From contig CBDDKF010000022.1 in the NCBI GenBank assembly GCA_965230015.1, positions 58,993-122,992 on the forward strand: a DNA stretch of 64,000 nucleotides. Direction: 5' to 3'. The position numbers and the translations under genes were made by a program. Numbering within the stretch: position 1 is the first letter of the stretch; every line of letters begins with the position of its first letter. Of this stretch, positions 42,606 through 51,110 are shown one piece after another. The notes beneath the pieces are model-generated. The model searched no databases, was not told the DNA's origin, and worked only from the letters and a program-made list of their open reading frames with translations. Source of the stretch: JABSQH01 sp965230015. GTDB taxonomy: Bacteria; Actinomycetota; Acidimicrobiia; Acidimicrobiales; Ilumatobacteraceae.

Positions 42606-43358
42606 GTGGGCGCCTCGCCGACCTCGGAACCTCCCCGCTACCTGGTCATCGCCGATCAACTCGAGCGGGAGTGGGCCCGCGTCCGACCGAACACGCTGGT
42701 GGAGAGCGAAACCCAGCTCGCCGACCGGTTCGACGTCAACCGGTTGACGGCGCGCGAAGTGCTGCGCGAACTCGAGCGCCGAACCGTGGTGCGACGCATC
42801 GTCGGTCGAGGCACCTTCACCGCGCTGAAGCTCGAGTATCCGATCGAGCGCGGTCGTCCGCCGAGCCTTCGTCGCCTCGTCGCGGAGGTCGGGTACCGCC
42901 ACGAACTGGTGTCGTCGTCCGTACGCTGGCATCCTGGCGGTCGAGCCGGGCCGCGGCAACTCGTGTCGCAACGGGTCGCCGCCGTGGAGGGCCTCGTTGC
43001 GTCATCGGCAACCGATCGGTTCGTCGAATGGGTCGGCGAACGGGTGGAGGCTGATGTGCGCTCCGGCGGGTCGATCTTCGATGCCCTGCGTTCGCTCGGC
43101 GTGCAGCCGTGGCGGCGGCGCGTCACCGTGCGCATGGGACTGCCGGATCACCGGACTGGCACCGCGCTCGGCTACGTCGGGGCGTCCCCGCCCACGTGGC
43201 ACGTGCTGAGCGAGACCGTGGATGCGGCGACCGGGCAACCGCTGCACCGGTCGGCCTCGTGGATGCGTGGCGACGTGTTCGACGTGCGCGTCGAGCTCGA
43301 CTTGCCGCCAAATGAAGCTGAGCAGGGTGTTCACGCGCAGCTCACCGAGCGCGCCTGA
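42606..43358 (+). CDS. phnF: GntR/HutC-type repressor PhnF
   Basis: 250 residues; GTG 8 nt after TAGGGT (42592-42597), so it has its own promoter inside the locus. The N-terminal winged helix (VIADQLEREWARVRPNTLV ... ADRFDVNRLTAREVLRELERR) is GntR type. The C-terminal UTRA domain binds the effector (RHELVSSSVRWHPGG; GYVGASPPTWHVLSETVD). PhnF represses phosphonate genes; the two TTGTCTAGACAA sites at 35720 and 43417 are likely targets. Confidence 0.88.
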   Translation: MGASPTSEPPRYLVIADQLEREWARVRPNTLVESETQLADRFDVNRLTAREVLRELERRTVVRRIVGRGTFTALKLEYPIERGRPPSLRRLVAEVGYRHELVSSSVRWHPGGRAGPRQLVSQRVAAVEGLVASSATDRFVEWVGERVEADVRSGGSIFDALRSLGVQPWRRRVTVRMGLPDHRTGTALGYVGASPPTWHVLSETVDAATGQPLHRSASWMRGDVFDVRVELDLPPNEAEQGVHAQLTERA

Positions 43359-43416
43359 ACTGTTTCCCGACTCGTCCCTGCGATGTCGTTCTGACGCAAC
43401 CATGAGTTCACTCCAG

Positions 43417-43428
43417 TTGTCTAGACAA
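43417..43428. promoter_or_regulatory. Putative PhnF operator 2
   Basis: TTGTCTAGACAA, identical to the site before phnG, directly before the phnD start. The enclosed TAGACA sits 8 nt before the GTG at 43436, where a -10 box would be, so a bound repressor would cover the promoter. Confidence 0.75.
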
Positions 43429-43429
43429 G

Positions 43430-44554
43430 ATGGGCGTGACCCAACGCGTGAACCACCCTCACCGCCGTCGCGCTGTCAGCGTCGCGGCTGTCGCCACCTC
43501 ACTTGCTCTCGTCGCCGCCGCGTGCGGTGATGACGACGACTCGTCAACGGCGGATACCGCCTCCGTCGAGGACACCGACGCCGCCACCGCCGACACCGAG
43601 GCGGCCGATGCCGCCAGCACCAACGGTGAGCGCCCGGCTGATTGGCCGACGACCATCACCTTCGGTGCCGTGCCCGCCGAGAACGCCTCCAGCCTCGAGG
43701 CCGACTTCGACACCACCGTGGCCATCCTGAAAGACGAGCTCGGGCTCGACGAGATCGAGTTCTTCCAAGCCAGCGACTACGCAGGAGTGATCGAGGGCAT
43801 CATCGCCGACCGAGTCGACGCAGCCCAGTTCGGCGGATTCTCCTACGTGATCGCCACCAGCAACGGCGCTGACGTGAGCGTGGCCGGCGTCATGACCGAC
43901 GGTCCCGACATCGAGCCCGGCTACCGCAGCTATGCCCTGACCCAAGCCGACAACGACGACATCAACACGATCGACGACTTCGCCGGCAAGAACGTCTGCT
44001 TCGTCGATCCGGGTTCGACCTCCGGATTCCTGTTCCCCTCCGAGGGTCTGCTCGCTGCCGGCATCGACCCCTCCGAGACGTCGACCGATCTCTCGCCGAC
44101 GTTCGCCGGCGGGCACGATGCCTCCGCAATCGCGGTGGCCAACGGCGACTGCGACGCAGGCTTCGCCTACGACTCGATGGTGACCAACCAGCTCATCGAG
44201 TCGGGCGACATCGCCGGCGTCGTCGACTCGGTCGAAGACGAGAACGTCAATCCCGACGCCGCGGATCTCAAGATCGTCTGGAAGAGCGAGACGATCTCGG
44301 GTGCACCGATGGCGATCAGCAACTCGCTGCCGGCGAGCTTCGTCGAGGCCTACCAAGATGTGATCACGACCAAGGTCAACGAGGACTGGGCGATCGCCAA
44401 CGGGTACTGCAGCGGTACGCCCGACGACAACGACTGCTCGTTCGCCGACGAAGAAGACACCTGGGGATACGTCGCCAAGGACGACTCGTTCTACGACGGC
44501 ATCCGCCAGGTTTGCGAAGTGACCGGCGCCTCGCGTTGCGAGCCCGGCGGCTGA
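43430..44554 (+). CDS. phnD: Phosphonate ABC transporter substrate-binding lipoprotein PhnD
   Basis: 374 residues from ATG 43430 (372 if the GTG at 43436 is used). Signal with lipobox ending LALVAAACG (Cys32), then an acidic Asp/Ala linker (about 33-65). The binding domain shows ITFGAVPAENASSLEADFD, QFGGFSYVIA, NVCFVDPGSTSGFLFPSEGL and DAGFAYDSMV, the pattern of PhnD-type phosphonate binders. It delivers phosphonates to PhnE/PhnC. Confidence 0.93.
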   Translation: MGVTQRVNHPHRRRAVSVAAVATSLALVAAACGDDDDSSTADTASVEDTDAATADTEAADAASTNGERPADWPTTITFGAVPAENASSLEADFDTTVAILKDELGLDEIEFFQASDYAGVIEGIIADRVDAAQFGGFSYVIATSNGADVSVAGVMTDGPDIEPGYRSYALTQADNDDINTIDDFAGKNVCFVDPGSTSGFLFPSEGLLAAGIDPSETSTDLSPTFAGGHDASAIAVANGDCDAGFAYDSMVTNQLIESGDIAGVVDSVEDENVNPDAADLKIVWKSETISGAPMAISNSLPASFVEAYQDVITTKVNEDWAIANGYCSGTPDDNDCSFADEEDTWGYVAKDDSFYDGIRQVCEVTGASRCEPGG

Positions 44555-44597
44555 CCACTCCGTTTCGTTCGCCAACCACCACAGAGAGCAGCCGACC

Positions 44598-45455
44598 ATG
44601 ACATCGCCACCAGCGAGCATCCCGACCCTCAATGGCGCAGGCCGACCCAGCGTGGTCAGCGTGCGCAACCTGCGCAAGGAGTTCGATGGTGGCGACGTGG
44701 TCGCGCTCGACGGCGTCAGCTTCGACGTTCCGGAGGGGCAGCTGCTCGTGATCATCGGGCTCTCGGGATCCGGCAAGTCCACACTCTTGCGACATCTCAA
44801 CGGTCTCACTCGGCCGACCGAGGGGGACGTCACCGTGCTCGGCACCGATGTGGTCCGGGCCAAGGGAAGGTCGCTGCGCACGCTGCGCCGCGATGTCGGC
44901 TTTGTGTTCCAGCAGTTCAACATCGTCGGGCGTTTGACCTGTATCGAGAACGTGCTGACGGGAGCGCTCGGCGAGCTGCGCGGTCCGCGGCTCGGTGCAC
45001 GGATGTACCCCAAGTCGTTGCGCCGCACGGCGATCGAACAGCTCGACCGGGTCGGTCTTGCCGATCGGGCGTGGCAACGTACCGACACACTGTCCGGCGG
45101 ACAGCAACAGCGCGTGGCGATTGCCCGGTCGTTGATGCAGCAGCCACGGATCGTCCTCGCCGATGAACCGGTTGCCTCGCTCGACCCGGAGATTTCCGGG
45201 CAGGTCATGGACGCGCTGTTCCAGTGTTGTGTCGAAGACAACATCACCGTGCTGTGCAGCCTCCACCAGGTGGACTTGGCGATCAACTGGGCGCATCGAT
45301 TGATCGGGTTGCGCGACGGCCAAATGGTGCTGGACACGCCGGTCGATGGGACGCTCGACACCGACGATGTGATGCAGGTGTACCGCCGACTCGATCCGAC
45401 GGGCGAGAAGGCCGAAGAGTACGCCGACACACCCACGCACGCGCTCGCCGGCTGA
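44598..45455 (+). CDS. phnC: Phosphonate ABC transporter ATPase PhnC
   Basis: 285 residues. Walker A GLSGSGKST (54-62), FVFQQFNIVGRLT as Q-loop, signature TLSGGQQQRVAIARSL, Walker B IVLADEPVASLDP, and CSLHQVDLAINWAHR. This is the PhnC pattern. Starts 43 nt after phnD and ends 3 nt before phnE, so phnDCE form one unit. Confidence 0.93.
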   Translation: MTSPPASIPTLNGAGRPSVVSVRNLRKEFDGGDVVALDGVSFDVPEGQLLVIIGLSGSGKSTLLRHLNGLTRPTEGDVTVLGTDVVRAKGRSLRTLRRDVGFVFQQFNIVGRLTCIENVLTGALGELRGPRLGARMYPKSLRRTAIEQLDRVGLADRAWQRTDTLSGGQQQRVAIARSLMQQPRIVLADEPVASLDPEISGQVMDALFQCCVEDNITVLCSLHQVDLAINWAHRLIGLRDGQMVLDTPVDGTLDTDDVMQVYRRLDPTGEKAEEYADTPTHALAG

Positions 45456-45458
45456 GCG

Positions 45459-47285
45459 ATGGCGGTACTCGAACGAGACGACGTCGAGGCGTCGGCCTCA
45501 CCGGACGGGCCGCGCGACTCGGTCCGCCTCACACCACCGTGGACGCGCCGGAGGGTGATCCTGACGGCGTTGGCCGTCGGTTTCATCGTCGGCTCGATCT
45601 GGGGACTGCGGCGCGTCGAGATGACGCTGTTCCCGCTGATCGAGGGCTGGCCAGAAACGTGGGATCTCCTCCAGCGGATGTGGCCGCCGTTCATCCCGGC
45701 GGAGGATCGCTCCGAGGTACTGCAGCTGCTGGTCGACACGTTCTTCATGGCGTTCCTCGCCACGGTGATCGGCGTCGCGCTCTCGATTCCGCTCGGCCTA
45801 CTGGCGTCGCGCAACGTGGTGTCGAACCCGATCATCCGCACCGCAGCGAAACTGTTCATCGCATTCGCCCGTGCGGTGCCGTCGCTGATCTTGGCCCTCG
45901 TGTTCGTGCGCGTGTTCGGCATCGGTCCGATCGCGGGGATCCTGGCGATCGGCCTGCACTCGATCGGGTTCTGCGGCAAGCTGTTCTCGGCTGCAGCCGA
46001 CAACATCGACCTCGGTCAGCGCGACGGGGTTGCCGCCACCGGCGCCTCGCGTAGTCAGGAGCTGCTCACCGGCGTGTGGTCGCAGATGGTGCCGTCGGTG
46101 ATCGCCACGGCGCTGTACCGAGTGGAGATCAACTTCCGTGAGGGCACGCTGATCGGTCTGGTCGGCGGAGGCGGCATCGGTTTGTACATCCGAGGTGTGC
46201 AGGGCAACCTCCGCTACCAAGAGCTGTTGGGTGTGACGGTGGTGATCATCGTGGCCGTGATCGTGATGGAGCTGCTGTCGCAGGCGGCGCGGCGCACCAT
46301 TCTTGGGCCTACCGACCCCTTCTCGGATCAAGCGCAGCTACGCGCCGTCGGCGGCGGAATCTTCGGCCTCTCGTTCACCGAGTGGTGGTCGTCGCGACTT
46401 GCGGCACGTCGCCGGTCGGCGATCGCCCGCGACCACGCCGAGCGCAGCCCATCGTCGACGAGCGACGCAGGCGACCAGGCGTCCTCAGTCGAGGTCAGCG
46501 ATGTCGAGCTGACGCCGCCATGGACCGCTGACCGCATCAAGTTGACCGGGTTGGCGATCGGCGTCGCCGTCTGCACCGTGCTGTCGTTCGCCATTCCCGA
46601 CATCGATGTCGGCCGCTTCTTCTCGTCGCTGGCCGACGTGCCGGCGACGTTGTGGCGGTTGGCGCCGAGCAACTTCGACTGGTGGACCGAGGCCGTGCGC
46701 AGCGACCTCATCGAGACGATCGCGATCGGCTTTGCGGCCACGTTCATGGCGATGGTCGTGGCGCTCCCCGTGTCGTTCCTCGCCGCCTCGAACGTTGCGC
46801 CGAATCGCTTGGTGTTTCGGGTGATGCGGCTCTTCACCATCCTCGTGCGGGCGACGCCCGAGCTGGTGCTCGCCGTGATCTTCGTTGCGGCGATTGGTCT
46901 GGGGCCAAGAACGGGCACGATCGCTCTGGCCATCGGCATGTTCGGCTTCTCTACGCGGCTCTTCGCCGACGCCATCGAGGAGGCTCGAGCCGGTCCGCGC
47001 GAAGGCGTGATCTCGGTCGGGTCCACTCGCTTGCAGGAGACCACGTCGGGCGTGTTTCCGCAGGTCTGGCCGGCGCTGCTCAGCCAGGGGCTGTACGTGT
47101 TCGACGTGAGCTTGCGTGCCTCAACCGTGCTCGGAATCGTCGGAGCCGGCGGGATCGGCTTCCTGCTGAGCAATGCGATGCGTACCCTCAACTTCGAGGT
47201 TGCCGGCGGCATCATCTTCTGCATTTTCGTGATCGTTGGCGGGATCGAGTTGATCAGCAGCTGGGTCAACCGCCAGATCACCTAG
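45459..47285 (+). CDS. phnE: Phosphonate ABC permease, fused PhnE1-PhnE2
   Basis: 608 residues, twice the usual size. Two homologous permease halves lie in tandem: about 20-310 and 335-608, joined by a hydrophilic linker (about 300-345, ARRRSAIARDHAERS). Each half has about six helices and an EAA-type loop: GVAATGASRSQELLTGVW in the first and GVISVGSTRLQETTSGVFPQ in the second. Each starts with LTPPWT. Many species carry two phnE genes; here both are one polypeptide, giving a built-in heterodimer. Confidence 0.92.
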   Translation: MAVLERDDVEASASPDGPRDSVRLTPPWTRRRVILTALAVGFIVGSIWGLRRVEMTLFPLIEGWPETWDLLQRMWPPFIPAEDRSEVLQLLVDTFFMAFLATVIGVALSIPLGLLASRNVVSNPIIRTAAKLFIAFARAVPSLILALVFVRVFGIGPIAGILAIGLHSIGFCGKLFSAAADNIDLGQRDGVAATGASRSQELLTGVWSQMVPSVIATALYRVEINFREGTLIGLVGGGGIGLYIRGVQGNLRYQELLGVTVVIIVAVIVMELLSQAARRTILGPTDPFSDQAQLRAVGGGIFGLSFTEWWSSRLAARRRSAIARDHAERSPSSTSDAGDQASSVEVSDVELTPPWTADRIKLTGLAIGVAVCTVLSFAIPDIDVGRFFSSLADVPATLWRLAPSNFDWWTEAVRSDLIETIAIGFAATFMAMVVALPVSFLAASNVAPNRLVFRVMRLFTILVRATPELVLAVIFVAAIGLGPRTGTIALAIGMFGFSTRLFADAIEEARAGPREGVISVGSTRLQETTSGVFPQVWPALLSQGLYVFDVSLRASTVLGIVGAGGIGFLLSNAMRTLNFEVAGGIIFCIFVIVGGIELISSWVNRQIT

Positions 47286-47312
47286 CTGCCCTGCGACGGC
47301 GCCTGTGGTCAT

Positions 47313-47921
47313 TCATGCCGGGGCGTCGCCCGCCGTCTCGCTTCCCAGGGCCGACAGCCCCCTGATCATCGAGTCGATCGTTGCCATCAGGTCACGGTCG
47401 TCGGCGGCGTCGGCCAGCGAGGCGAGCGCAGCCTCGGCGAGGAGCGCGTTCACGAGGAGCGCCGCAGCGCGCAGCGATGGCGGTGAGATCTCGCCGGCCC
47501 GCGTTGCGGCGCGAATGCCCGCTTCGGTCACGTGCAAGCTGGTCGCCTGCTCCAGCGTGCGGCAGCGGTCCCACCCCAACGCCGTTGGGCCGTCGATCAG
47601 CAACACCTGCGCGAACTCGGGCCGGCGCACGATCGACAACCATGCGTTGCATCCGTCGAGAAAGGCACCCAGCGGCGTCTGATCCGGCGCGACGGCCGCG
47701 TTGGCGTGCGCGACCGCGTCGGCGGAGACCTCGGTGAACACGGCGGCGAACACGTCCTCTTTGCTGTCGAAATGGTGATACAGCGCACCCCGGCTGACGC
47801 CTGCGTCGTCGAGGATCTCGCTGATCGATGTTGCGTCCCAACCGTCGCTGGCGAATCGTGTTCGTGCGGCGTCCAGGATCGCTCGCCGTGTCCGGGTGCG
47901 CCGTTCCTCCTGCGTCGCCAC
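47313..47921 (-). CDS. TetR-family repressor
   Basis: 202 residues from the GTG at 47921, 8 nt after TAAAGT (leaderless form); a longer in-frame start (47999) would run through the operator. The N-terminal helix-turn-helix reads ISEILDDAGVSRGALYHHFDSKEDVF, seen as ISEILDDAGVSRGALYHHF and DSKEDVF. The C-terminal ligand domain is about 60-202. The perfect inverted repeat at 47943-47969 lies between it and the divergent SnoaL-like gene, so it probably controls both. Confidence 0.88.
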   Translation of the reverse strand: MATQEERRTRTRRAILDAARTRFASDGWDATSISEILDDAGVSRGALYHHFDSKEDVFAAVFTEVSADAVAHANAAVAPDQTPLGAFLDGCNAWLSIVRRPEFAQVLLIDGPTALGWDRCRTLEQATSLHVTEAGIRAATRAGEISPPSLRAAALLVNALLAEAALASLADAADDRDLMATIDSMIRGLSALGSETAGDAPA

Positions 47922-47942
47922 GATCCGGCACTTTACAGACTT

Positions 47943-47969
47943 ATGGTCGGTATGTACGATACCGACCAT
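47943..47969. promoter_or_regulatory. TetR-type operator
   Basis: ATGGTCGGTAT, 5 nt, then the exact reverse complement ATACCGACCAT. It covers the -10 box TACGAT (47955-47960) and the first base pairs of the SnoaL-like start codon, and lies 21 nt from the TetR start. Confidence 0.8.
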
Positions 47970-48369
47970 GAGTCTGTTTCCGAGCTCTCTGTTCCCCACC
48001 CAGGCCTTTGCCGACTACTTCTCGATGTGGAACGAGCTCGATCCAGCCCGGGTGCGCCAGCTGCTCGACTCGGCGGTGACCGAGGACGTGATCTTCTGTG
48101 ATCCGGCGAACGATCACGTCGGACGCGATGCGCTCGCGGCTAACGCGATTGCCCTGCATGCGGCGAAGCCCGACTACGAGTACCAGGTGATCTCCGGCTT
48201 CGACCATCACCACGATCGCTATCGCTATGCCTGGCGCATCGTCGAGCGTGGCGCCACGGTCATCGAGGGGATGGACGTCACCACGGTCGATGGCAACGGC
48301 AAGTTGGCACGCATCGATGGCTTCTTCGGACCGCTTCCCGAACTACCGGGCGCCGCCGCAAGGAGCTAG
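47968..48369 (+). CDS. SnoaL/NTF2-like protein
   Basis: 133 residues; ATG 7 nt after TACGAT. A cone-shaped NTF2-like fold is indicated by FADYFSMWNELDPARVRQLLD, then the split DHVGRDALAANAI and YAWRIVERGATVIEGMDVTTVDGNGKL (in pieces WRIVERG and GMDVTTVD). Such proteins act as small isomerases, hydrolases or binding proteins. It is the likely target of the divergent TetR gene. Its 3' end overlaps the convergent transporter gene by 27 nt. Confidence 0.8.
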   Translation: MSLFPSSLFPTQAFADYFSMWNELDPARVRQLLDSAVTEDVIFCDPANDHVGRDALAANAIALHAAKPDYEYQVISGFDHHHDRYRYAWRIVERGATVIEGMDVTTVDGNGKLARIDGFFGPLPELPGAAARS

Positions 48370-49287
48370 CAACCGCGCGTCGCCCGTCGTCGACTGCGCC
48401 CTGGCTGTGTTGGCGTGATCGGCGTCGCTCGAGCGCGAGCCGAGCAGTGCCCCATGGGTGATCGCCAGGATCGTCACCACGAACCCGGTGATCTGGACCA
48501 CGCTGAGCGACTCATCGAGCACCATCCAGCCCAGCGCGGCGCCGGTGATCGGCGCGGCGAGTCCAAGCAGCGGTGGGGCCGCCGCAGGGAGGCGAGGGAT
48601 GCCGCGATACCACAACACGAATGCCACGCCGGTAGCGATCACGCCGAGGTACGCCCCGCCGGCGAGGTGGCGTGCTTCGAGTACGGGAGGCGCCCCCTCG
48701 GCGATGAGCGCCAAGGGCACGAGCACCACGGACGCCACCAGCATCTGCCATCCCGTTCCGCCGATCAGGTTGGGGTTGGTCGTGTCGCGCTTGGCCAGCA
48801 CCACGCCCACGGCGAACGACACGTTGGCCAGCAGCGCAGCGCCCACGCCGACCGCGTCGATTTCGGCGCCTGGGCGGATCACCACCATCGCCACTCCTGC
48901 CGCGGCGACCAGGCCGACCAGAAGGTCACGGGTGCGCGGGCGCTGCCGATCGACCGCGCCGCCGATCACGGCCACGAGCAAGGGCTGCACGCCGCCCGCC
49001 GCAGCGGCGACGCCGCCGGGGAGGCGATAGGCGGCAACGATGAGCAGCGGGAAGAACACGGCGAACGTCGCCGCCGAACGGGCGACGAGCATCGGCAGCT
49101 GCCGCCGCGAGGGCATCCAGCGATCGGTGTGCCAGGCCAGAGCTGCGAGCAGGAGTCCGGCTGGTAGCACGCGGGTGGCGGCGATGTTCACGGGTCGGTC
49201 AGCCGGGAGGAACTCGGTGACCGTGATGTACGTCGTGCCCCACAGCACGGGTGCCAGCAGCGTGCCGGCGACGACCTTTCCATTCAT
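48343..49287 (-). CDS. DMT-superfamily (EamA) exporter
   Basis: 314 residues from the ATG at 49287 (MNGKVVAGTLLAPVLWGTTY). Ten hydrophobic segments in two EamA halves (about 5-135 and 145-285); GTTYITVTEFLP and APITGAALGWMVLDESLSV are typical. It probably exports metabolites or drugs. The AT-rich operator-like repeat just upstream points to a MarR-type control. The C-terminal tail is hydrophilic. Confidence 0.85.
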   Translation of the reverse strand: MNGKVVAGTLLAPVLWGTTYITVTEFLPADRPVNIAATRVLPAGLLLAALAWHTDRWMPSRRQLPMLVARSAATFAVFFPLLIVAAYRLPGGVAAAAGGVQPLLVAVIGGAVDRQRPRTRDLLVGLVAAAGVAMVVIRPGAEIDAVGVGAALLANVSFAVGVVLAKRDTTNPNLIGGTGWQMLVASVVLVPLALIAEGAPPVLEARHLAGGAYLGVIATGVAFVLWYRGIPRLPAAAPPLLGLAAPITGAALGWMVLDESLSVVQITGFVVTILAITHGALLGSRSSDADHANTARAQSTTGDARLLAPCGGAR

Positions 49288-49293
49288 GATAAG

Positions 49294-49323
49294 TATCTTG
49301 ACATCAAAATAACAAATGTCAAG
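49294..49323. promoter_or_regulatory. MarR-type operator upstream of the EamA exporter
   Basis: TATCTTGACATCAAAATA (49294-49311) is a near-perfect 18-bp palindrome; it also forms CTTGACAT / ATGTCAAG with 49316-49323. This AT-rich patch stands out in very GC-rich surroundings. A MarR gene lies at 51111. Confidence 0.65.
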
Positions 49324-49364
49324 ACAAATGAGTCGAACCTGGCTACCGCATACGGTTGCGTGCG

Positions 49365-51083
49365 ATGGCCTATGACTTCGATCGGTTCCTGCGGTACGAC
49401 GAGCTCGCGTCATGGATCGACGATCTCGCCGCGATGCATCCGCAACTCGTCGAGGTCGAGACGTACGGCCGGTCGCACGAGGGCCGCCCGCTGCGGCTCG
49501 TCACCGTTACCGATACGTCGACAGGGCCGCACGACGCCAAACCGGCACACTGGATCGACGCCAGCATCCATGCGGTCGAGCTGACCGCAACCGTTGCGGC
49601 CTGTCGCGTGCTGCAATGGTTGGTCGACGGCTACGTCGGCAACGACGAGCGCATCTGTCGAGCCTTGGCCACCCGCACCTTCTATGTGGTGCCCCGTGTG
49701 AATCCCGACGGCGCGGAGTGGGTGCTCGCCGACCGCCCCAGGTTTCGTCGTTCGTCGACGCGGCCCTGGCCGCGCAACGACGACCGGCGGTGGCCCGGTC
49801 ACTACGCCGAGGACATCGATGGCGATGGCCGGATCCTCGAGATGCGCGTCCGCGACCCGCACGGCTCATGGATGCCGCACCCCGACGACGCACGGGTGCT
49901 CATCCCGGTTCCGCCGTACGGCGCGGCGCGCGGTGTGCCGACGTATCGGTTGCTCAGCGAGGGCCTCATCGAGGAGTACGACGGCTTCACGGTGCCGGCG
50001 CCGCGCCCGCCCGAGGGCCTCGATCTCAACCGCAACTTTCCTGCGGGGTGGTCGACGACCGTCCCGGGTTCGGGTGACCACCCACTCAGCGAGCCGGAGA
50101 TCGAGGCACTCGTGCGGGCGATTCGGGCGCGCCCCAACGTGTGCGGCTACAACGCCTTCCACACAGCTGGCGGATTTCTGTTGCGTCCGAGCTCCACGCG
50201 CAGCGACTCGGAGTTACCACCCGACGACGTGTGGGTGTGGAAGCAGCTTGCCGCCCGCGGCACCGAACTCACCGGCTATCCGGCGCACTCGGTGTTCGAC
50301 GACCTCACGTGGGATCGCAGCGAGACGCAGTCCGGAGCAGCCGACGACTGGGCCTACGAACATCTCGGTGTGTACAGCTGGACCACCGAGTTCTGGGATC
50401 TCGTGCATGCCGCCACCGGCGAACGCATCCGCACCGACTTCTGGTTCGTCGGCCCGACTGACGACCAGGTGCTCGCCGCGCTGCGCTGGATCGACACACA
50501 ACCCGCGCCGGCCGACCCGCGCAACGCGAGTTTCGTCGACTGGTATCCCTTCGATCACCCGCAGCTCGGGTCCGTCGAGCTCGGCGGTTGGAACGCGCTG
50601 CGCTCGTGGGCCAACCCGCCACCGAACTGTTTGCGCGACGAGGTCGACGGCCATGCCGAGTTCGCGCTCGTGCAGGCGCTCGCCGCGCCGTGTCTGGAGA
50701 TCGCCCACGTCGAGGCGACACGCCTCGGCGACGAGGGGACCGACGGCACTGCCGTCTGGCGTCTCGACGTGGGCGTGCTCAACAGCGGTTGGCTGCCGAG
50801 TGACGTCACGGCCTTGGCGCGCCGCGATCGGTTGGTGTTGCCGGTGGAAGTCGAGCTGCGCGGCATCGCGCCGTCGGCGGTGCTCGACGGCGCGCCTCGC
50901 CGACAGCTCGGCCAGCTCGCCGGTGCCATCTCGGCCCGATTCGAGCAGGGCGGTGGCGGCTCGCCCGAGCGCGACATGGTCACGTTCACCGTGCGCGCCG
51001 CGGAGGGCGCCACGATCGACATCGAAGCGCGCCACCAACGTGCCGGCCGAAGCACGACCGCGATCGTCCTGGGCGCCCGCTGA
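49365..51083 (+). CDS. M14-family zinc carboxypeptidase
   Basis: 572 residues; ATG 8 nt after TACGGT. Zinc ligands His69-x-x-Glu72 (DASIHAVEL) and a later His in YNAFHTAGGF; catalytic Glu in YSWTTEFWDL. DLNRNFPAGW is the substrate carboxylate-binding Asn-Arg. About 420-572 is an extra beta-rich domain. No signal peptide is visible, so it is probably cytoplasmic. It removes C-terminal residues or acts on cell-wall peptides. Confidence 0.9.
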   Translation: MAYDFDRFLRYDELASWIDDLAAMHPQLVEVETYGRSHEGRPLRLVTVTDTSTGPHDAKPAHWIDASIHAVELTATVAACRVLQWLVDGYVGNDERICRALATRTFYVVPRVNPDGAEWVLADRPRFRRSSTRPWPRNDDRRWPGHYAEDIDGDGRILEMRVRDPHGSWMPHPDDARVLIPVPPYGAARGVPTYRLLSEGLIEEYDGFTVPAPRPPEGLDLNRNFPAGWSTTVPGSGDHPLSEPEIEALVRAIRARPNVCGYNAFHTAGGFLLRPSSTRSDSELPPDDVWVWKQLAARGTELTGYPAHSVFDDLTWDRSETQSGAADDWAYEHLGVYSWTTEFWDLVHAATGERIRTDFWFVGPTDDQVLAALRWIDTQPAPADPRNASFVDWYPFDHPQLGSVELGGWNALRSWANPPPNCLRDEVDGHAEFALVQALAAPCLEIAHVEATRLGDEGTDGTAVWRLDVGVLNSGWLPSDVTALARRDRLVLPVEVELRGIAPSAVLDGAPRRQLGQLAGAISARFEQGGGGSPERDMVTFTVRAAEGATIDIEARHQRAGRSTTAIVLGAR

Positions 51084-51110
51084 TGCTGGGCGACGCTCTA
51101 CGGTGCAGCC

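Noticed and set aside
43544..46006. Minus-strand 820-codon reading frame
   Set aside because: Antisense to phnD, phnC and phnE, which are certain.
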